From Armatimonadota bacterium (GTDB lineage Bacteria > Armatimonadota > JAAZEB01), in contig DUUU01000107.1 in NCBI GenBank assembly GCA_012841485.1, positions 1 through 14,495 of the forward strand: a DNA stretch of 14,495 nt, given 5' to 3'. Shown here in pieces: positions 8,020 to 14,495 of the stretch (position 1 is the first letter of the stretch; every line of letters starts with the position of its first letter). The notes below the pieces were generated by a model that did no database searches, was not told the origin of the DNA, and saw nothing but the letters and a program-made list of their open reading frames with translations. The translations under genes and the position numbers were made by a program.

Positions 8020-8163
8020 CTACGAGGTTAGCTGACGGGTTAAGGTGGAAAAGGTCACCTCGCCCTCTCTCCCTGTGCCCGGTGGTATCCACCTTTGGGC
8101 GGGTTCGAAAGGCTTCACCCCAACTAGTTTGGGTCCCCCGCTCCCGCGACGCGGAATTCGGCA
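8017..8163 (-). ncRNA. Cyclic di-AMP riboswitch (ydaO/yuaA class)
   Basis: The minus-strand leader contains the conserved blocks of this class in the right order. They are UGCCGAAUUCCG (8163-8152), GGGGGACCCAAA followed by UUGGGGUGAAGCC (8111-8142 region), a variable hairpin, and the hallmark block CCCGUCAGCUAACC plus UCGUAGGC (8039-8018). The 5' UGCC (8163-8160) pairs with GGCA (8020-8017) to form P1. A variable stem AGGUG/CACCU (8043-8060) carries an ACCUUUUC loop. Known members of the class bind c-di-AMP, usually switch expression off at high ligand, and sit upstream of potassium-transport, osmolyte and cell-wall genes. Here the downstream genes are a 37-codon ORF and ablAB. The promoter lies immediately upstream, so P1 begins at the predicted transcription start. 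Confidence 0.93.
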
Positions 8164-8169
8164 TTGCCA

Positions 8170-8198
8170 ATTATACCCGATCTGGACGCTCTTGTCCA
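8170..8198 (-). promoter_or_regulatory. Sigma-70-type promoter of the riboswitch-ablAB operon
   Basis: On the minus strand TGGACA (8198-8193, 5 of 6 to the -35 consensus) is followed after exactly 17 bases by a perfect TATAAT (8175-8170). Transcription should start near 8164, the first bases of riboswitch P1. This is a strong constitutive-looking promoter, which fits control by the RNA rather than by initiation. Confidence 0.85.
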
Positions 8199-8318
8199 AT
8201 TGGAGTGCCTGTTAAAGCCAGGGCTTGCCCCGTAATGCGGTGCTCGATGCGCGGTTCCAGGGGGTATCGCGGCCGCGAAGCGGCGCGGAATCGAGGGGAG
8301 ATCGGGGGGCGTACAGGC

Positions 8319-8361
8319 AAGCGGGCCGCAGGGGTCGATACCCGATCCCTGTGGCCCGCTT
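8319..8361 (-). terminator. Terminator-like hairpin after hypB
   Basis: A long inverted repeat: AAGCGGGCC, one mismatch, CAGGG, a 13-base loop, CCCTG, mismatch, GGCCCGCTT. It lies 18 bases beyond the hypB stop. The stem is about 15 positions and very GC-rich. The minus strand has only a weak U-run after it (CTTGCC), and the plus strand has CTTTAG. It probably ends hypAB transcription and insulates the ablAB promoter. Confidence 0.65.
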
Positions 8362-8379
8362 TAGAAAAGACGATTCGCC

Positions 8380-9027
8380 TTAGCCAGCCACGAGCGCGCG
8401 CAGCCACGCCAGCCAGGCATCCATCCCGGTGCCTTCGAGCGTCGAGATCTGCTGGAGCGGGGCGCGCGTGTTGACGCGGGCCAGATCCTCTTCCACCTGG
8501 CGAACCGCGAACGGCAGCACGGACAAGAGATCCACTTTGGTGAGCAACACCAGATCGGCGCCCTGGAAGAGTGTCGGGTATTTGGCCACCTTATCATCGC
8601 CCTCCGGCACGCTGAGCAAGGCCACGCGCCGGTGTTCGCCCAGGTCCACGCCGGCCGGACAGACCATATTCCCCACGTTTTCGATAAAAAGAAGGCGAAT
8701 CCGGCTCAGATCCAGGCGATCCAGGCCCTCGGCCACCTGATCGGCGGTGAGGTGGCACCCCCGCCCGGTGTTGATCTGAACGACGGGCGCGTCCGCGACC
8801 GCCAGCCGCTCGGCATCGCGCGTCGTCTGCAAGTCCCCCACCAGCACGGCACAGGGGATCCCCTCCAGGGCGGTGATCGTCTTCTGAAGCAGCGTCGTCT
8901 TCCCGCTCCCTGGGGCGCTGATCAGGTTCACGCAGACCACGCCGGCGGCATCCAGGCGGGCGCGAGTCTCCTCGGCGCGCACCTGGTTGGCCCGCAGCAC
9001 ACTGCTCACGACCTCAATACGACTCAC
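8380..9027 (-). CDS. hypB: Hydrogenase/urease nickel incorporation GTPase HypB
   Basis: This 215-residue G3E-family SIMIBI GTPase helps HypA insert nickel into [NiFe]-hydrogenase or urease. Visible motifs: P-loop SAPGSGKTTLL (37-47), switch region GDLQTTRDAERL (64-75), the metal-binding Cys91-His92 in GRGCHLT, Cys123 in ENVGNMVCPAGVDLGE (116-131), and the guanine-specificity motif TKVD (163-166). Neither an N-terminal CXXCGC motif nor a His-rich stretch is present, so this is the short form without a nickel-storage tail. The start is GTG at 9027, which overlaps the hypA TGA by 4 bp, implying translational coupling. No other maturation gene (hypCDEF) or nickel enzyme is in the window. Confidence 0.95.
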   Translation of the reverse strand: MSRIEVVSSVLRANQVRAEETRARLDAAGVVCVNLISAPGSGKTTLLQKTITALEGIPCAVLVGDLQTTRDAERLAVADAPVVQINTGRGCHLTADQVAEGLDRLDLSRIRLLFIENVGNMVCPAGVDLGEHRRVALLSVPEGDDKVAKYPTLFQGADLVLLTKVDLLSVLPFAVRQVEEDLARVNTRAPLQQISTLEGTGMDAWLAWLRALVAG

Positions 9028-9383
9028 GATTTCTCATCCTCCGGCGGAAGGCATTCCAAACTGACGAGGATGATGTCGTTGCCTTCCACAAACTCCGGCT
9101 CGGCCGCCCCGCACGCGGGACATACGTAGATACCAAGCTCCTCTGGAACGTACTCCGCGCCGCAGGCGCCGCACACCGCACGTGGGCGCACCTCGCGCAG
9201 ATCCAGGCGCGCGCCTTCCGCGAGGGTGCCCTGGCTCGCGGCGTCGAACGCCTGGCGCAGCGCATCCGGGTCCACCCACTGCAGGACGCCCAGATCGACG
9301 GTCACCTCCGTCACCCTCGCCATCCCGCACGCCGTGGCCAGCACCTGGCGCACCAGCTCCTCCGCGATTCCCACTTCGTGCAT
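9024..9383 (-). CDS. hypA: Nickel metallochaperone HypA
   Basis: A 119-residue nickel metallochaperone that delivers Ni(II) to hydrogenase precursors together with HypB. The start is set by the invariant MHEVGIAEELV N-terminus, whose His2 is a nickel ligand; the frame stays open upstream but lacks family similarity. The zinc site has two CXXC pairs: Cys71/Cys74 (CGAC) and Cys88/Cys91 (CPAC). GNDIILVSLEC (101-111) is the conserved C-terminal strand. AAGGGGAA lies upstream of ATG. First gene of a two-gene unit; the stop overlaps the hypB start. Length is normal. Confidence 0.96.
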   Translation of the reverse strand: MHEVGIAEELVRQVLATACGMARVTEVTVDLGVLQWVDPDALRQAFDAASQGTLAEGARLDLREVRPRAVCGACGAEYVPEELGIYVCPACGAAEPEFVEGNDIILVSLECLPPEDEKS

Positions 9384-9800
9384 CGGTTCCCCTTGCACCG
9401 CAATACGCCGTGGCGACGACCTCCTCGGTCGCGCATCGTCCCCGGCTTCGAGCATCGCATTGAATTGTACCAGCCTGTCCCGCCGCGTGTCAAATCGCAG
9501 GCAGGCGGCTTCCAACTGTGCCAGTCCTGTTCATCTGTATCATCCTTGGGCAAACCGGCGAGTGGCCTGGGTGGCTGACTCCGGGAGGAGAAGTGCCCCT
9601 CTCGCGCGAAGAAGGTGCAGGAAGCGGGCGGGCAGCGCGCGATAGAGGCGTCCATCCGCTATCCGCAGCAGAAGCCTGGTTCCCCGGCAGGGTCAGGTGA
9701 TCCGTTGGCATCATCGGACTGCACCCGCAGCATCCTTGCGCCGGCAGCATCACCCTCATCCGCGCCCGCATGTCTGGCGTCAGGCCGTGGGGGTTCCGGA
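9384..9800. other. Divergent intergenic region between hypA and the GH123-like gene
   Basis: About 417 bases without a supported protein gene. The left part holds the hypAB promoter. The right part should hold the plus-strand promoter of the glycosidase, but only weak candidates are visible: TATCAT at 9538-9543 without a clear -35 box, and TTGGCA at 9705-9710 with a poor -10 17 bases later. No repeats or operators were recognised. Confidence 0.4.
9464..9493 (-). promoter_or_regulatory. Sigma-70-type promoter of hypAB
   Basis: The minus strand shows a perfect TTGACA (9493-9488), 18 bases of spacer, and TACAAT (9469-9464, 5 of 6). It predicts a start near 9457 and a leader of about 73 bases before hypA. 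Confidence 0.75.
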
Positions 9801-12800
9801 ATGGAGAAGAAGGTCATGGCGATATTGAGAGCACTCCTTGTGGCGACCGCATCTCTCATGGCGGTGACTGCCTCGGCGGCGCCGGTGCCGAACGCCTCTT
9901 TCGAGGAGGGCAAGGACCGCCCTGCCGCGTGGTCGCCTTCGGACAGCACGGCCACCTGGGCAGAGGGCGGACGGACGGGCCGGCGGTGCCTGGCGATCAA
10001 TGGCGATGGCAACGGGTCGCACTTCTGGAAGTGCGATACCTGGCTGCCGGAGCCAGGGGCCATCTACCGGCTCAGCTTCTGGGCCCGGTCGGTGGATGCC
10101 TCTGGCGGCTGCGTGGTGAGCGGTCTCAACATTCTGAATGAAGATTTCCCCCTCCCCGGCAAGGAGTGGGTGCGGTATACCCGCGTCTTTGCGGCTCCGC
10201 GCGCCGTGGATGGCGCCTACCTGCGCCTGGGATGCTGGGCCACCACCGGGAAGGTGCTGTTTGACGATGTGACGATTACCCCCGTGCTGTCCCTCGTCGA
10301 GCAGCTGGGCGAGGGCGAGCGCGTCTCTCAGGGTCGCTACGGCTTCCAGGCGCCGCTGCAAGGCGAGGGCTCAAACTACTCACGCGCTCTGGTCGGCTTT
10401 ACCGCCGGCTTCAACACCAATCGCTGGGTCTTGAGCGATGGGGCTACCATCACCTACCGTCACGCCGTTCCCGGAGTGAAGCAACGCGCGGCAACCCTCC
10501 AGGCCAACATTGGCTATTACGAGGCCGGGCGGCTTCTCGTGGACGCGAGCCGCGATGGGAAAACCTGGCACCAGGTAGGCACCGTTGGGGAGAAGGGGAC
10601 CCTGCGATGCACGCTTCCCTCCGATCTTTTCCCCGCCGATGAGATCCAGATCCGATTGCGCGGGGAGGGGGAGAAGCGGAGCGGCGAAGATTCGCACCCC
10701 GGCAGCTTCCAGATCCACGGCTACGCATACGAGGCGGAGCTGGAAGGCACGCCACGCGATGCCATCGGGCGAACCTCCTATCTGGAGATCGAGCAGGAGC
10801 GCAAGCCCTCGGTCGTGACCGTCGAGAGCCTGGGCGGGTTGCGCCCTGGCCTGGATCCATACGTTCGGTTGCGTGTGTCGAACCCGGGCCGGACCGCGCT
10901 GCCGGTCACCGCCGTGTTTGCGTTCTCGCCCGAGGGCGGCAAGGCGCGGCAGTACACTGCGAAGGCGCGCATCCCAGCTGGCGGCGAGGCGCCCGTGGTG
11001 CTCCCCTATACGCTCCGGGAGACCGGACGCATGCAGGCTACTCTGCGCATCACCGCCGGCAAGGAGGTCCTCCTGGCGGGCAAGACGGAGTTCGATATAT
11101 CGGCGCTCTTCGCCGCCGATTCCGGCTATCTCGTCTCCCAGGATGCGACCGCGGCCGTCTGGTGGGCCGAGCCCACGCACAAAGTGAGCCGCGAGCGCCC
11201 GGTGCCCGCGCTTCGCCAGCCCGTGGTCCGCCTCAGCGCGGCGGGGCACGAGTACGAGCCTTTCCAGGTGGTCCTGCGCCCATCACAGGCGTTGCAGGGC
11301 GTGACCGCATCGGTCGGTGACCTGGTTGGTCCAAAGGGGGCGCGCATCGCCGCGAGCAACATCCGGATCCATCGCGTCCACTATGTGCGCGTCGAGAGAC
11401 CCACGGACCGCGTGGGCACGCCTGGCGAGTGGCCAGATGCCTTGCCGCCGCTCGATGGGCCGTTCGACGTGGCGGCTGGCACCAACCAACCGCTGTGGGT
11501 CACCGTGTACGTTCCCGCAGGCACTCCCGCAGGCGATTACCGGGGTGCTCTCCGCTTGAGCGCCGGCTCCTGGCGCCAGGAAGTGCCGGTCCAGCTCCGC
11601 GTCTGGGACTTCACCCTACCGAAGGAAACCCATCTAAGAACCGCTTTCGGTCTGAATCTGGGCACCATTCGCCGCTACCATAACCTGGAGACGCAAGAGG
11701 AGCTGGCGCAGGTCTTCGATCTCTACCTCCGAAACTTTGCGGCGCACCGCATCTCGCCCTACGATCCCATGGCGCTGGCGCCCATCCGGGTGAGCTTCGG
11801 CGAGAACGCGTGGGATGGCGGCCAGCAGGTGGGCGAGCAACCCTTTGAGGGGAAGCGCTGTCTGAAGGTGGTCGATAACTCCGATAGGTCGAGCATCGCC
11901 GCCAGCTACCGCGAGCGCGTGCCCGTGGATCCGGAGGCCGAGCACGTTCTCTCCTGGGCGGCGCGCACCGAGAAGGAGGGCCAGACCTACCTGGTCACGG
12001 TTCAGAACTACGATGCCGCCGGCGCATGGATGTCCGGCCGGAACATCGACCTGCGCTTCCAGGGGAGTACCACATGGAAGCGGGAGAGTGTCTCCTTGAA
12101 AGGCCGCCTGCCGAAAGACTCGCGGGCGATTAGCATTTTCCTCCGCCCGGTGACCTGGAGTGAAAAGGGCGAGGCAACCGGCACCGCGTGGTTCGATGCC
12201 CTCTCGTTGCGCGTGGCAGGGGGCCCCGAGCTCCTGAAGGATGGCGGCTTCGAGGAAGTGGCGGATCCCCTCCGCGTGAAGGTGGATTTCACCGAGTTCG
12301 ACCGGGCCGCGCACCGCGCGTTCAACGAACTCGGGTTCAACTCGTTCCGGCTGCATCTGCAAGGCATGGGCGGGGGCACCTTCCACTCGCGCCATAAGGG
12401 ACGCATCGGCGCCTACGAGCAGGGAACCCCCGAGTATGAGGCGCTCTTCACCAGCTATGCCCGACAGCTTCAGGACCACCTGGAGGAGAAGGGGTGGCTC
12501 GATAAGGCGTACATCTACTGGTTTGATGAGCCAGAGCCACGCGACTACGAGTTCGTCAAGGAGGGCATGGCGCTCCTGAAGCGCGCGGCCCCCAAGCTGG
12601 CGCGCATGCTCACCGAGCAGGTGGAGCCGGAGCTAGTCGGATCCGTGGATATCTGGTGCCCGGTGACTTCCTCCTACGACCCGGAGCGCGCCCGCGGGCG
12701 GCAGGCCCAGGGCGAGAAGATCTGGTGGTATGTCTGCACCGGCCCAAAGGCGCCCTACTGCACGCTCTTCATCGACCATCCGGGGATCGAGATGCGGATG

Positions 12801-13301
12801 TGGCTGTGGCAGACGGTGAAGTACAACGTCGAGGGCATCCTGGTCTGGACGAGCAACTACTGGACCAGCAACGCGGCCTACCCGCCACCGGCCATCCAGA
12901 ACCCGTGGGAGGATGCGATGGGCTACATCTCCGGCTATGATTACCAGCCGGGGCAGATCGGCTATTGGGGGAATGGAGATGGGCGCTTCATTTACCCGCC
13001 CAACCGCGATCCAGCGAACGATAAGCGGAAGCACTTGACGGGTCCGGTCGACTCCTGCCGCTGGGAGATGCTGCGCGAGGGGATAGAGGACTACGAGTAC
13101 TTCTACCTGCTGCGCGAGGCGATTGCCCAGGCGCGCGCGCGCGGCGCATCCGCCCGGACCCTTGCCGCCGCGGAGAAGCTGCTGCAGGTGCCGCCCGAGG
13201 TCTGTGTGGACATGACCACCTTCACCCTCGATCCGGCGCCGCTCTACGCCCACCGCGAGAAGATCGCCCGGGCGATTGAGAGCCTGCGGAAGGCGAAGTA
13301 G
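9801..13301 (+). CDS. Secreted multi-domain GH123-like glycosidase (DUF4091)
   Basis: Predicted extracellular glycan hydrolase of 1166 residues. Signal peptide 1-26 (MEKKVMAILRALLV..TASA/AP). Residues about 29-161 form a CBM4_9-like beta-sandwich (VPNASFEEG to VLFDDVTITPV). Residues about 170-315 are discoidin-like, and about 325-432 an Ig-like module. Residues 436-610 are the GH123 N-terminal beta domain (YEPFQVVLRPSQ, PAGTPAGDYRGAL). A DUF4091 catalytic barrel runs from about 611 to 1110, interrupted by a second CBM4_9-like module at about 660-805. The acidic pair Asp909-Glu910 in YIYWFDEPEP matches the Asp-Glu pair of GH123 N-acetylgalactosaminidases, which use substrate-assisted catalysis. 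WQTVKYNVEGILVWTSNYW (from 1003) and RWEMLREGIEDYEYFYLL are DUF4091 hallmarks. ATG 9816 (MAILRALLV), with GGAG nine bases upstream, is an alternative start. The exact substrate is unknown. Confidence 0.9.
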   Translation: MEKKVMAILRALLVATASLMAVTASAAPVPNASFEEGKDRPAAWSPSDSTATWAEGGRTGRRCLAINGDGNGSHFWKCDTWLPEPGAIYRLSFWARSVDASGGCVVSGLNILNEDFPLPGKEWVRYTRVFAAPRAVDGAYLRLGCWATTGKVLFDDVTITPVLSLVEQLGEGERVSQGRYGFQAPLQGEGSNYSRALVGFTAGFNTNRWVLSDGATITYRHAVPGVKQRAATLQANIGYYEAGRLLVDASRDGKTWHQVGTVGEKGTLRCTLPSDLFPADEIQIRLRGEGEKRSGEDSHPGSFQIHGYAYEAELEGTPRDAIGRTSYLEIEQERKPSVVTVESLGGLRPGLDPYVRLRVSNPGRTALPVTAVFAFSPEGGKARQYTAKARIPAGGEAPVVLPYTLRETGRMQATLRITAGKEVLLAGKTEFDISALFAADSGYLVSQDATAAVWWAEPTHKVSRERPVPALRQPVVRLSAAGHEYEPFQVVLRPSQALQGVTASVGDLVGPKGARIAASNIRIHRVHYVRVERPTDRVGTPGEWPDALPPLDGPFDVAAGTNQPLWVTVYVPAGTPAGDYRGALRLSAGSWRQEVPVQLRVWDFTLPKETHLRTAFGLNLGTIRRYHNLETQEELAQVFDLYLRNFAAHRISPYDPMALAPIRVSFGENAWDGGQQVGEQPFEGKRCLKVVDNSDRSSIAASYRERVPVDPEAEHVLSWAARTEKEGQTYLVTVQNYDAAGAWMSGRNIDLRFQGSTTWKRESVSLKGRLPKDSRAISIFLRPVTWSEKGEATGTAWFDALSLRVAGGPELLKDGGFEEVADPLRVKVDFTEFDRAAHRAFNELGFNSFRLHLQGMGGGTFHSRHKGRIGAYEQGTPEYEALFTSYARQLQDHLEEKGWLDKAYIYWFDEPEPRDYEFVKEGMALLKRAAPKLARMLTEQVEPELVGSVDIWCPVTSSYDPERARGRQAQGEKIWWYVCTGPKAPYCTLFIDHPGIEMRMWLWQTVKYNVEGILVWTSNYWTSNAAYPPPAIQNPWEDAMGYISGYDYQPGQIGYWGNGDGRFIYPPNRDPANDKRKHLTGPVDSCRWEMLREGIEDYEYFYLLREAIAQARARGASARTLAAAEKLLQVPPEVCVDMTTFTLDPAPLYAHREKIARAIESLRKAK

Positions 13302-13357
13302 GCAGAGCAAGAAACCGGAACCGTGCTGGGCAGGAACCAGCAGAGAGGGTGAAGAGA

Positions 13358-14446
13358 ATGGACGCGCACGTAAACCAGGCGCCACTAGTCTATGTCGGCA
13401 CGTACACGGCCAAATCCGGATCCGAGGGGATCTACGTCTACCGGTTCGACCGCGCGACGGGAGAGCTCACCTTCACCGGGCACACCGGAAAGGTGGCCAA
13501 TCCCTCTTTCGTGGCGATCCATCCCGGTGGCCGGCATCTCTACTCGGTGTGCGAGGTGGGCCGCTTCGAGGGAAAGAGTGGCGGGGGGGTGAGCGCCTTC
13601 CGTATCGACCGGCGGACAGGCGAGCTCACGCTGCTCAACCAGGAGCCTTCTTCCGGAGGAGCGCCCTGCTACATCAGCCTAGACAAACGTGGCCGGCACG
13701 CGCTGGTCGCCAACTACTCCGCGGGGAGCGTCGGCGTGCTCCCCATCCGCGAGGATGGCACTGTTGCCCCCCTGAGCGACGTGGTGCAGCACGAGGGGCG
13801 CGGCGCCAACCCCAACCGGCAGGAGGGCCCACACGCGCACTGTATCCGAATGGACCCGGCCGGGCGCTTTGTCTTCGCGGTAGATCTCGGCATCGACAAG
13901 GTGCTGATCTACCGCCTGGATGAGGCGACGGGCAAGCTCGTGCCCAACGATCCTCCCTCTGCGCAGTTCCACCCTGGCGCCGGCCCCCGGCATATCTCCT
14001 TTCAGCCGGACGGGAAACAGGCCTTTGTCGTCAATGAGCTCGATTCGACGATCACCCGCTGTGCCTACGATGGACCCACGGGCACACTAAAGCCGGTACA
14101 GACGCTCACGACGCTGCCGGAGGAGTTCACCGAGAACAACACCGGCGCCGATATCCACGTGCATCCCTCGGGCCGGTTCGTCTATAGCTCGAACCGGGGC
14201 CACGACAGCATCGCTATCTTCGCCATCGACGCGAGTGGCGCGCTCGTCCCCGTGGGCCACGAAAGCACGCGAGGCAAAGAGCCCCGCGGCTTTGCCGTCG
14301 ACCCGATGGGCAACTTCCTCCTGGCTGCCAACCAGAACACGAACACCGTGGTCACTTTCCGCATCGACACGCGCACCGGCAAGCTGACCCCAACCGGCCA
14401 CCAGGTCAGCGTGCCGAAGCCGGTCTGCATCCAGTTCGCGTGGTAA
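13358..14446 (+). CDS. 7-bladed beta-propeller lactonase family protein (6-phosphogluconolactonase-like)
   Basis: A 362-residue cytoplasmic protein without signal peptide, of the YbhE/lactonase family. Known members hydrolyse 6-phosphogluconolactone; others act on different sugar lactones. Repeated propeller blades are visible: PSFVAIHPGGRHLYSVCEVG (49-68), YISLDKRGRHALVANYSAGS (105-124), GPHAHCIRMDPAGRFVFAVD (157-176), GAGPRHISFQPDGKQAFVVN (207-226), GADIHVHPSGRFVYSSNRGH (263-282) and GKEPRGFAVDPMGNFLLAAN (306-325). The length fits the family. ATG 13358 is chosen because AGAGAGG lies at a good distance; an in-frame GTG at 13349 has poor spacing. It starts 56 bases after the glycosidase stop on the same strand, so the two are probably co-transcribed and may act in sugar catabolism together. 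Confidence 0.92.
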   Translation: MDAHVNQAPLVYVGTYTAKSGSEGIYVYRFDRATGELTFTGHTGKVANPSFVAIHPGGRHLYSVCEVGRFEGKSGGGVSAFRIDRRTGELTLLNQEPSSGGAPCYISLDKRGRHALVANYSAGSVGVLPIREDGTVAPLSDVVQHEGRGANPNRQEGPHAHCIRMDPAGRFVFAVDLGIDKVLIYRLDEATGKLVPNDPPSAQFHPGAGPRHISFQPDGKQAFVVNELDSTITRCAYDGPTGTLKPVQTLTTLPEEFTENNTGADIHVHPSGRFVYSSNRGHDSIAIFAIDASGALVPVGHESTRGKEPRGFAVDPMGNFLLAANQNTNTVVTFRIDTRTGKLTPTGHQVSVPKPVCIQFAW

Positions 14447-14495
14447 CCGGCTGAGGCCGCGCGCGGACACTATCGAACCGCTAGAAACCGCGACA

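Noticed and set aside
7970..8170. 66-codon minus-strand ORF over the riboswitch
   Set aside because: It lies within the conserved aptamer, whose sequence is explained by RNA structure; no ribosome binding site.
9440..9540. Possible Ni/Co (czcD) riboswitch in front of hypA, suggested by GGGACAGGCUGG
   Set aside because: The motif falls between a perfect -35 and a near-perfect -10 box, so it would not be transcribed from that promoter, and I cannot assemble the four-helix fold of that class.
9593..9700. GTG-started 35-codon plus-strand ORF after GGGAGGAG
   Set aside because: The spacing to GTG is short, the peptide is Arg/Gly/Ala-rich with no recognisable feature, and nothing else supports it. 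It stays a low-likelihood candidate.

Overview
The window is GC-rich bacterial DNA with tightly packed genes. It looks most like an Armatimonadota-type or similar polysaccharide-degrading bacterium. This rests on a DUF4091/GH123-type secreted glycosidase beside a 7-bladed lactonase, a second very large secreted protein with a lectin-like tail, an ablAB pair, and a ydaO-type c-di-AMP riboswitch. Lineage is an inference from gene content only; no rRNA or taxonomic marker is present.

Layout. (1) Bases 1-2937, minus strand: a large secreted protein of unrecognised family, open at the window edge, with a C-terminal concanavalin-A-like module. (2) Bases 3072-5338, minus: a three-gene polar amino acid ABC importer in the order binding lipoprotein, permease, ATPase. 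(3) Bases 5455-7682, minus: ablA (lysine 2,3-aminomutase) and ablB (beta-lysine N-acetyltransferase), overlapping by 4 bp. Together they make the compatible solute N-epsilon-acetyl-beta-lysine from lysine. (4) Bases 7683-8198, minus: the control region of that operon, with a near-consensus sigma-70 promoter, a c-di-AMP (ydaO/yuaA class) riboswitch starting at the predicted transcription start, and a 37-codon small ORF with a very strong ribosome binding site. (5) Bases 8319-9493, minus: hypA and hypB with their own TTGACA/TACAAT promoter and a strong terminator-like hairpin downstream. (6) Bases 9801-14446, plus: a 1166-residue multi-domain GH123-like secreted glycosidase followed by a cytoplasmic 7-bladed beta-propeller lactonase, probably co-transcribed.

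How it fits together. The most interesting unit is regions 2-4. A riboswitch for c-di-AMP, a second messenger of potassium and osmotic balance, sits directly upstream of an osmolyte biosynthesis pair that is followed by an amino acid importer. This suggests one osmotically gated module that imports the precursor, isomerises it and acetylates it. The leader also shows a loop complementary to the ribosome binding site and mutually exclusive hairpins, which could be the switching mechanism. Regions 1 and 6 suggest a saprophytic lifestyle on complex glycans. hypAB is an orphan nickel-insertion pair here, with no hydrogenase or urease genes in view.
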